Shown here one piece after another: positions 25,015-30,917 of a stretch of 30,917 nucleotides of DNA. Source of the DNA: Parvibaculum sp049671045. Its GTDB lineage: Bacteria > Pseudomonadota > Alphaproteobacteria > Parvibaculales > Parvibaculaceae. Numbering within the stretch: the stretch's first letter is position 1; every line of letters starts with the position of its first letter. The notes beneath the pieces are model-generated. The model was not told the DNA's origin. It saw only the letters and a program-made list of their open reading frames with translations, and searched no databases. The translations under genes were made by a program, and so were the position numbers. The DNA is taken from positions 1-30,917 of the forward strand of contig NZ_JBATUH010000095.1 of NCBI RefSeq assembly GCF_049671045.1. Direction: 5' to 3'.

Positions 25015-26523
25015 TCAGAACTGGAAATAGAGGAACTCGCTGACGCGTTGAAGGCTGAGAAAGGACGCCGCCGCGCAAAGGCCGATGGCAGCGGCATAGG
25101 CAGCGCCCGGCCGCCAATAGGTGAGACGTCGCCCGATGGCGCCTTTCAGCGGCAGCAGCAGCGGGTCGTCGCGCCTTTCCTTCAGCGAATAGTTGAAGGC
25201 AGGCTGCGCCATGGCCATCCATTGCTGCGTATTGGGCCAGAACCAGGCGACACTCACCCAGAATGAGAGCCAGAAGAGATCGCCCCCGAGCGCCTGAATC
25301 GACAGGTCCGACGGCCATGTGACAAGGCCGCGATAGATGGCGGTTGCCGCATCGAGGTCCGGCGCGCGAAAGGGCACCCATGCCAACGCAACGAAGAGCA
25401 GCGTGACCGCGCGCGCGATACCCCGCGACCACCATTTGTCTATGGGCTTCGTCCAGATCGCACGCCAGCCATGATTGACGATGAGCATGAGGCCATGCAT
25501 CGCGCCCCAGAGAACGAAGGTCCATGCCGCGCCGTGCCAGAGCCCGCCGATCGCCATTGTCAGAAAGAGATTCAGATAGCGCCGCCTCTTGCCGCGCCGG
25601 TTGCCGCCGAGCGGGATATAGAGATAGTCGCGCAGGAACCGCGACAGCGTCATGTGCCAGCGCCGCCAGAATTCAGTGATGTTCACCGCCTGATAGGGCG
25701 AATTGAAATTGAGCGGCAGTCTGATGCCGAAGATGCGCGCGGCGCCGATCGCCATGTCCGAATAGCCGGAAAAGTCGAAATAGAGCTGGAAGGTATAGGC
25801 GAACATTCCCTCCCAGGCGCGGAGGAACGAAATTTCATGGCCGCTTCCGGCATCGCCGAAAACGGCGCTGGCGAGCGGCGCCAGATTGTCCGCGATGACG
25901 ACCTTCTTGAAGAGCCCCATGAAAAAGATCGTGAGGCCAACGGCGAGGTTCATCGGATCGAAACGAAAGCTGTGCTCCCGCTTCGTCTGGCTGAATATCT
26001 CGTGATGATGAACGATGGGCCCGGCGATGAGCTGAGGAAAGAACATCACGAAGAAGCAATATTCGAGAAAGCTGTGCTTCTCCACTTGTCCGCGCCCGGC
26101 ATCGACGAGATAGGCGATTTTCTGAAAGGTGAAGAAGGATATGGCGAGCGGCAGGACGATATGCTGGAGCGGAACTTCCGCTTTCGCCGCCTCATTCAGT
26201 GTGCGAATGAAAAAATCCGTATATTTGAAATAGGCGAGCGCCGCGAGATCGACCGTCACGCCGAAGGCGACGAGAGCGGCCGCGCGCCCGCCCCCCGGCT
26301 TTATCCGTTCGGCGAGAATGAAACGCGCCAGAACGAAATTGAAGACCGCGAGTACGATCAGAAGCGGCAGATAGACCGGGTTCCACCAGCCGTAAAAGAA
26401 GAGCGATGCGAGGACGAGAAAGCCGAGCGCCGCCTCCCGGCCGAGACGGGCGCGGATGAAAAAGCACAGAAGCGCCACCGCCGGCAGAAAGGCGAAGAGA
26501 AAGACAGGCGAATTGAAAAGCAT
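25015..26523 (-). CDS. MBOAT family O-acyltransferase (AlgI-like)
   Basis: A 502-residue polytopic membrane protein of the membrane-bound O-acyltransferase family, AlgI/DltB branch. It opens with FNSPVFLFAFLPAV and contains the family segments YFDFSGYSDMAIG and FNSPYQAVNITEFWRRWHM. The catalytic histidine is H330 in GGLWHGAAWTFVLWG. It would move an acyl group across the inner membrane for transfer by the SGNH-like protein encoded next. The ATG at 26523 is chosen; in-frame TTGs upstream fall in the T-tract of a terminator that ends only 13 bases before this ATG, so the source of its transcript is unclear. Confidence 0.92.
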   Translation of the reverse strand: MLFNSPVFLFAFLPAVALLCFFIRARLGREAALGFLVLASLFFYGWWNPVYLPLLIVLAVFNFVLARFILAERIKPGGGRAAALVAFGVTVDLAALAYFKYTDFFIRTLNEAAKAEVPLQHIVLPLAISFFTFQKIAYLVDAGRGQVEKHSFLEYCFFVMFFPQLIAGPIVHHHEIFSQTKREHSFRFDPMNLAVGLTIFFMGLFKKVVIADNLAPLASAVFGDAGSGHEISFLRAWEGMFAYTFQLYFDFSGYSDMAIGAARIFGIRLPLNFNSPYQAVNITEFWRRWHMTLSRFLRDYLYIPLGGNRRGKRRRYLNLFLTMAIGGLWHGAAWTFVLWGAMHGLMLIVNHGWRAIWTKPIDKWWSRGIARAVTLLFVALAWVPFRAPDLDAATAIYRGLVTWPSDLSIQALGGDLFWLSFWVSVAWFWPNTQQWMAMAQPAFNYSLKERRDDPLLLPLKGAIGRRLTYWRPGAAYAAAIGLCAAASFLSLQRVSEFLYFQF

Positions 26524-26536
26524 TCGTCCCCGCAAC

Positions 26537-26564
26537 AAAAAAGGGCCGGGATTTCTCCCGGCCC
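26537..26564 (-). terminator. Intrinsic terminator after the thiolase gene
   Basis: On the minus strand GGGCCGGGA-GAAA-TCCCGGCCC, a perfect 9-bp GC-rich stem with a GAAA tetraloop, is followed directly by TTTTTT. It is the clearest Rho-independent terminator in the window, 24 bases after the thiolase stop. Confidence 0.85.
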
Positions 26565-26587
26565 TCGCTCATCACGCAATCATGCGA

Positions 26588-27790
26588 TCACGCACCATAG
26601 GCGCCGATGATCGTCACCGAGCACACATTCGACGACGGCGCGCCGCCGAGATTGTGCGTCAGGCCGATCCGTGGATTCCTGAGCTGGCGCTCGCCCGCCC
26701 GGCCGAGAATCTGGAGATACATTTCATAGGCCATGCGGAGGCCCGACGCGCCGATCGGATGGCCGAAGCACTTGAGGCCGCCGTCGATCTGGCAAGGCAC
26801 CTTGCCATCCGCATCGTAGAAGCCGTCCATGACGTCCTTCACCGCGCCGCCTTCCGGCGAGATGAAGAGGTCTTCCATGGTGACGAGTTCGGTGATCGAG
26901 AAGCAGTCATGCACTTCCATCATGCTGACTTCCTCGCGCGGCTTCTGGATACCGGCCTCGTTATAGGCTTTCCGCGCCGCGATCCGCGCCGTGTGGAAAT
27001 AGCTGCCGTCCCAGGAATTGTGCTGGGACTCGAGCCCGTTCGACACCGCGAGCTGCATCGCCTTCACCGTGACGATGTCCTTCTTGCCGAGCGCCCTCGC
27101 GATTTCCGGCGTCGTCACGATAGCCGCCGCCGCGCCGTCGGAGACGCCGCAGCAGTCGAAGAGGCCGAGCGGCTCGGCGATCATCGGCGCGTTGATGACC
27201 TGCTCCTCGGTCACGACGTTGCGCAGATGCGCCTTCGGGTTCTTCGCGCCATTGGCGTGGCTCTTCACCGAGACATGGGCGATGGCGCGCTTGAGGTCTT
27301 CCTTGGCGACGCCATGCTTCGCGCGATAGGCCGACGCAAGCTGGGCGAAGTTGCCCGGCGCCGAGCCCGAAGGCGCCCATTGCGGAATGAGCGTGCCGGC
27401 GGCACCCACAGGCAGGCCGCCATAGCCTGTGTCCTTGAGCTTCTCGACGCCGAGCGCGAGCGCGATGTCGGCCGCGCCCGATGCGACGGCATAGACGGCG
27501 CCGCGCAGCGCCTCGGAGCCGCCAGCGCAGAAGTTCTCAACGCGCGTCACAGCGATGTTCGGCAGGCGCAGCGCGAGCGAGAGCGGCGTGCCGCCCTTGC
27601 CGGTGCCGACCTCGTCGATATGCGTCGAGAACCAGGCCGCGTCGATCTGCGTCGGCTCGATGCCCGCATCCTGCATCGCCTCGAGATAGGCCTCGACCAT
27701 CAGTTCCTCGGGGCCGGCGTCCCAGCGCTCGCCGAATTTCGAGCAGCCCATGCCGAGGATCGCAACCTTGTCCTTGATACCTGAAGCCAT
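26588..27790 (-). CDS. Thiolase family protein (SCP2-type acetyl-CoA acetyltransferase-like)
   Basis: A 400-residue thiolase-fold protein of the SCP-x-like branch. The nucleophilic cysteine is C88 in VENFCAGGSEAL. Further motifs are MEVHDCFSITEL, LKCFGHPIGASGLRM with the catalytic histidine, and HNLGGAPSSNV near the C-terminus, where classical thiolases have a second cysteine. The HNLG variant is usual for SCP2-type thiolases. It would make or cleave a 3-ketoacyl-CoA. It follows the synthase/OB fusion by 32 bases in the same operon, mirroring the archaeal pairing of thiolase, HMG-CoA synthase and DUF35 protein. A strong terminator ends the unit. Confidence 0.88.
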   Translation of the reverse strand: MASGIKDKVAILGMGCSKFGERWDAGPEELMVEAYLEAMQDAGIEPTQIDAAWFSTHIDEVGTGKGGTPLSLALRLPNIAVTRVENFCAGGSEALRGAVYAVASGAADIALALGVEKLKDTGYGGLPVGAAGTLIPQWAPSGSAPGNFAQLASAYRAKHGVAKEDLKRAIAHVSVKSHANGAKNPKAHLRNVVTEEQVINAPMIAEPLGLFDCCGVSDGAAAAIVTTPEIARALGKKDIVTVKAMQLAVSNGLESQHNSWDGSYFHTARIAARKAYNEAGIQKPREEVSMMEVHDCFSITELVTMEDLFISPEGGAVKDVMDGFYDADGKVPCQIDGGLKCFGHPIGASGLRMAYEMYLQILGRAGERQLRNPRIGLTHNLGGAPSSNVCSVTIIGAYGA

Positions 27791-27822
27791 GACTTTTCCT
27801 TCCCTGATCGCTTCGGCTGCGC

Positions 27823-29331
27823 CTATTCGGCGGCCTGCCCTGATTTCGCTGACGATTTGCTGCCGGTAACTGGAACGGCCTTCCAGAAATAGCGGCGGAA
27901 GCCGCGCTTCTCATCGAAGTCCTTGATGCGGAAGGCGAGGCGCACATCCATGCCGCTATCGACCGTGCCCTGCTCCACATCGGTGAAGTCCATCATGATC
28001 CGCCCGCCCTCGTCGAAGACGACCATGCCGTAATGATTGGGCGGGTTCATGCTGAACGAGAGGAAGTCCGCGGACCAGGACAGGATCTTCGCCTTGCGCT
28101 CGGCAAACTTGTAAGGCTCCTGCGTGTCCACGGTGTGATTGTTCGGGTTGACCGAGATGCGCGAGCGCGGGAATTGCACCACGCCCGTTTCCTTGCAGCG
28201 GCCGCCGACGAGACCCATGAGCATGTCCTCGTTGCGATAGAGCGTGGTGAGCGCGGTCTTCTTGTCCTGCTCGCCGCGCATGCCGCGCTCCCACTCGATC
28301 AGGCCGTTGAAGGTGAGGAACTTGAGATAGTTCGTCTCCTCCTTGCGGTTTGCGAGCGATCCGACGATGCCGCGCTTGCCCGCCATGCTCGAGAGCTTGT
28401 CGGTCGCCTCGAAGACGAGCGCGTCGCAGCCACCGCCGAAATGAACGAGAAGAACCTTCTCGCCCGGCTTCACATCTTTCTGCAAGGCGTGAACGAGCAT
28501 GACGAGAGAATGGGCGGTGCCCGTCTCGCCGCAATTCGCCGCCAGCGTGTCGCGGGCAGCTTCCGGCGCGATGCCACAGCGCTTGGCGAGCTGCTGCACG
28601 AACTTGTCGCCGAACATGCAAGGCAGGACGAAGTGCTTGATGTCCTCGGCCTTGACGCCCGCATTCTCGAGCGCCGCCTTCACCGCGCGCGGCACGATCT
28701 TCGAGTAGCCCTCGTCCCGAATCCAGCGCTCTTCCCAGTTGTAGTCGAAGTCTTTGCCCTGGCCGCGATAGTGATCGACGAAATCGACCGTCAGGCTCGT
28801 GCCGCCGAGATAGGTGGCGATGACGTTCTCGTTGCCGATGGAAACCGCCGCCGCGCCGTCGCCGAAGTCAAGCTCCTGCGCGCTTGCCGCTCGCGCCTTG
28901 CGATGGTCGGAGGCAAGCACGAGCGCGTGCTTCGCCTCTCCCGCCTTCACCGCCGTCAGCGCCTGAAGCAACGCCGAGGTGCCGGCGCGCTGCGTCGATG
29001 CCACATCGACGGCGCGCACATTCTCATCGAGCGTCAGCGCCGCTGCCACGATGCCCGCATTGAGCCGGTCGACGAACGGAAATGTCGTCGAGCCGAAATA
29101 GAGCGCATCGACATGAGAGCGATCGTCATCCGGCCCGAGCAGGTCGCGCGCTGCCTCCACCGCCATGGTTATCGCGTCCTCGTCCCAGTTCGCCATGGAA
29201 CGCTCGCCCTTCCCCTTGCCGAGAAAGTTCGGAGCAATCCAGGCATTGGCCTGCGCGATTGCCTTGCGTTGCAGACGAAGCCGCGGAACATAACCGCCAA
29301 AGGCTGTAAGCCCGATTGACTGCTGGGCCAT
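27823..29331 (-). CDS. Ketosynthase III/HMG-CoA-synthase-like protein fused to an OB-fold (DUF35-like) domain
   Basis: A 502-residue fusion. Residues 1 to about 330 follow the archaeal/bacterial HMG-CoA-synthase/KAS III fold (IGLTAFGGYVPRLRLQR, YFGSTTFPF, LDFGDGAAAV, VHFGGGCDALVF). Residues from about 365 on resemble a DUF35 OB-fold partner (LMGLVGGRCKETGVVQFPRSRIS, VVFDEGGRIMMDFTD). By my alignment the active site is replaced: the general acid/base Glu by T82, nucleophilic Cys by Q114 (STQRAGTSAL), His by C238 (LPCMFGDKF), Asn by E269 (NCGETGTA). The zinc-ribbon cysteines are mostly missing too. It may be a decarboxylase, scaffold or binding subunit for the thiolase. Of the two adjacent ATGs I prefer 29331, which has AAGGGG at five bases. 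Confidence 0.85.
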   Translation of the reverse strand: MAQQSIGLTAFGGYVPRLRLQRKAIAQANAWIAPNFLGKGKGERSMANWDEDAITMAVEAARDLLGPDDDRSHVDALYFGSTTFPFVDRLNAGIVAAALTLDENVRAVDVASTQRAGTSALLQALTAVKAGEAKHALVLASDHRKARAASAQELDFGDGAAAVSIGNENVIATYLGGTSLTVDFVDHYRGQGKDFDYNWEERWIRDEGYSKIVPRAVKAALENAGVKAEDIKHFVLPCMFGDKFVQQLAKRCGIAPEAARDTLAANCGETGTAHSLVMLVHALQKDVKPGEKVLLVHFGGGCDALVFEATDKLSSMAGKRGIVGSLANRKEETNYLKFLTFNGLIEWERGMRGEQDKKTALTTLYRNEDMLMGLVGGRCKETGVVQFPRSRISVNPNNHTVDTQEPYKFAERKAKILSWSADFLSFSMNPPNHYGMVVFDEGGRIMMDFTDVEQGTVDSGMDVRLAFRIKDFDEKRGFRRYFWKAVPVTGSKSSAKSGQAAE

Positions 29332-29450
29332 CATTTCCCCTTGCTGCGAAGTGTTGTTGTTGGCCCGAGTTTAGCGACCAAAGGCCATGCGGGACAACAG
29401 CCCGTCTCCACGAGGGGCTTTAGCCGCCTGGCCGCTACGTCAATTCTGGC

Positions 29451-30674
29451 TCATCCGCCCGCGACGAGGCAATCGAGGCGCTTTGTCTTGAGTCTCTCGC
29501 AATAGGCGCGGGCCTCGGCGCGGGTTTTGAAGCTGCCAGCCTGAAGCCGGAAAAAGACGCCTTTGTCGCCGAGATCGGCCTCTTCGATCCGATGATCGAG
29601 CGGCGCGAGGATGGGATGGCGCGCCTGCATGTCACTCCACGCCTTGCTGGCATCGCCCTCCGCGCGGAAGGCGCCGAGCTGGATGCGATACTTGCCTTTC
29701 GCCGCCGCCGAAGCCTGCGGCGCCACAGGCTCCGCAGGTGGAAGGGAAGCGAGACGCCGGGGCTTCTCCATCTTCGTTTCTGCCGCGGGTTCCGCCCCAT
29801 AGCGAAGCGCCTGAGTGGTCCAGCCGTTTTTCGGCGCAACCTCGATCACCTGCCGGGGGGCTGGCGCCGCTTCGCCCATGCCGATCGAGCCGGTGCCGAT
29901 CGAGCCGGTGCCGATCGAGCCGGTGGCCAGATTTTCCTGCCCCTCTGCCCCCGCCTCTGCCTCCGCCAGCATCGGCTCGAATTCATCGAGCTTCGTCCGC
30001 GCCATTTGAAATTGCGGATCGATGGCGAGCGCCTCTCTCAGATCAGCAACAGCCGCCTGCAGATTTCCGCTCCGCTCATAGGCGAGAGCGCGGCCGAGCA
30101 ACGGGAACTTGCGCTTGTCGCCATCGAGCCTCGCCATGGCCTCGCCATAATCGCGGATCGCCGTCGGATAGTCCCGGCGCTCGCGCTCGAGATTGGCGCG
30201 GTTATGCCAGGCGGGCGCGTAGTTCGGCGCAAGCTCGATGGCGCGCGAGTAATCGAGTTCGGCCGCCATCTTGTTTCCGGTGGCCGCTTCCGCCAGCGCG
30301 CGGTTGTAGTGGACCCGCACCTTCATTTCTTCCGGCAGCGTGCCGAGGTCGATCGCCTTTGTGTAATTGGCGATGGCCGCCAAGCCATCGCCGGACTTCT
30401 GATACGCCATGCCGCGATGGTGATAGGCGACGGCCAATGGCATGCCCGAAAGGTTGTGGCCGTCGATGGCGGCATCGAGCGCCGCTATCGCTTCCGCATG
30501 TCTTCCGGCCGCGATCGCCTCGGCGGCTTCATCGACGATGCGGAGGGCGTCGGCATCGGCGGCGGCCAATGCGGGCGATGTGTCGGGCGGAGCAGAAATG
30601 ACCGAGCCCGGCAGAAACGTCAGCATGGTGAGCGCCGCCGCCATCGTCAGCCGTCTGAGATAGTCTCGCCGCAT
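29451..30674 (-). CDS. Exported TPR and SPOR domain protein
   Basis: A 407-residue envelope protein. It has a signal peptide at about residues 1-28 (MRRDYLRRLTMAAALTMLTF...). Several tetratricopeptide repeats lie at about 45-235, for example VRVHYNRALAEAATGNKMAAELDYSRAIELAPNYA in part. A low-complexity linker contains three TGSIG repeats. A C-terminal SPOR domain (about 325-407) includes KYRIQLGAFRAEGDASKAW and FRLQAGSFKTRAEARAYCERL. SPOR domains bind peptidoglycan lacking stem peptides at division sites; the TPRs would recruit partners. The ATG at 30674 is preceded by GGAGG at seven bases; the frame's earlier TTG/GTG codons lack support. It precedes the synthase/OB gene by about 120 bases. 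Confidence 0.85.
   Translation of the reverse strand: MRRDYLRRLTMAAALTMLTFLPGSVISAPPDTSPALAAADADALRIVDEAAEAIAAGRHAEAIAALDAAIDGHNLSGMPLAVAYHHRGMAYQKSGDGLAAIANYTKAIDLGTLPEEMKVRVHYNRALAEAATGNKMAAELDYSRAIELAPNYAPAWHNRANLERERRDYPTAIRDYGEAMARLDGDKRKFPLLGRALAYERSGNLQAAVADLREALAIDPQFQMARTKLDEFEPMLAEAEAGAEGQENLATGSIGTGSIGTGSIGMGEAAPAPRQVIEVAPKNGWTTQALRYGAEPAAETKMEKPRRLASLPPAEPVAPQASAAAKGKYRIQLGAFRAEGDASKAWSDMQARHPILAPLDHRIEEADLGDKGVFFRLQAGSFKTRAEARAYCERLKTKRLDCLVAGG
29881..29925 (-). repeat. Three exact 15-bp tandem repeats in the SPOR gene linker
   Basis: CCGATCGAGCCGGTG occurs three times head to tail without mismatch, encoding TGSIG units on the minus strand. The unit is a multiple of three, so copy-number changes would keep the frame and only alter linker length. 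Confidence 0.9.
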
Positions 30675-30806
30675 GCCCTGTCCTCCCCGCGGCAAGTTTA
30701 CCACGAGCCGCAGGAGGGCAAGCCATACATCTCCAAAATGATGTGAAAATCAGGCACTTGAGCGCCCGAATTCAACCTCCGATCGAACTGACCGCGCTCG
30801 AATCGC

Positions 30807-30917
30807 CTATTCGACCGTCACCGACTTGGCGAGGTTGCGCGGCTGGTCGACATCCGTGCCCTTGGAGACGGCCGCGTGATAGGCGAGAAGCTGGATCGGC
30901 ACCGCCGCCACGATGGG
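30807..30917 (-). CDS. glmS: Glutamine--fructose-6-phosphate aminotransferase GlmS (C-terminal end)
   Basis: The last 36 codons and TAG stop of a gene entering from the right edge. The translation contains PIQLLAYHAAVSKGTDVDQP followed by RNLAKSVTVE. This is the nearly invariant C-terminal tail of the isomerase domain of GlmS, including the DxDxPRNLAKSVTVE end that covers the active site. The enzyme makes glucosamine-6-phosphate from fructose-6-phosphate and glutamine for cell-wall and lipopolysaccharide precursors. It lies upstream of the SPOR gene on the same strand, with a gap of about 130 bases; no intrinsic terminator was recognised in that gap. Confidence 0.96.
   Translation of the reverse strand, partial: PIVAAVPIQLLAYHAAVSKGTDVDQPRNLAKSVTVE

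Noticed and set aside
29399..29419. A terminator hairpin after the SPOR gene (AGCCC...GGGCT)
   Set aside because: The stem has only about five pairs and no T-run follows in the minus direction.

Overview
The window is a GC-rich, densely packed stretch of bacterial chromosome. It most resembles an alphaproteobacterium. Supporting signs are an IalB-family secreted protein, HspQ, MsrPQ, the recG // sdhE-mfd arrangement, and many acyl-CoA genes. A Parvibaculum-like member of the Hyphomicrobiales would fit, but that placement is inferred from gene content only. I saw no rRNA, tRNA, insertion sequence, prophage or CRISPR array, so this looks like core chromosome rather than an island.

Left part (1-7.3 kb): the 3' end of a malyl-CoA-lyase-like gene, an Old Yellow Enzyme reductase, a ChbG/YdjC deacetylase, hspQ, a hexapeptide-repeat acyltransferase, an IalB-family periplasmic protein, and a YejA-like oligopeptide-binding protein with no ABC permease beside it.

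Acyl-CoA part (6.5-11.3 kb): a histidine phosphatase is translationally coupled to an alpha-methylacyl-CoA racemase. Divergent from them lies an AMP-forming acyl-CoA ligase. A 78-residue membrane-anchored protein with its own near-consensus promoter and an SDR dehydrogenase follow.

Redox and repair part (11.4-20.7 kb): a FrnE/DsbA-like oxidoreductase, msrP-msrQ (periplasmic methionine sulfoxide repair), sdhE-mfd, divergent recG, and a DUF502 membrane protein overlapping the end of recG.

Right part (20.7-30.9 kb): a tight three-gene operon (lipocalin-like protein, APH/ACAD10-type kinase, small DUF6285/LvaB-like partner) looks like a hydroxyacyl-CoA kinase module. It is followed by a PAS_5 protein, an MBOAT plus SGNH O-acylation pair, and a thiolase paired with a ketosynthase/HMG-CoA-synthase-like protein fused to an OB fold. 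By my alignment the fused protein lacks all of its catalytic residues. A TPR/SPOR envelope protein and the last 36 codons of glmS close the window.

The two best candidates for undescribed biology are the three-gene kinase operon (20890-23324) and the thiolase/pseudo-synthase/OB pair (26588-29331). Gene ends are packed: four convergent pairs overlap at their stops, and two downstream genes appear to start at a TTG or nearby codon that overlaps the upstream stop.
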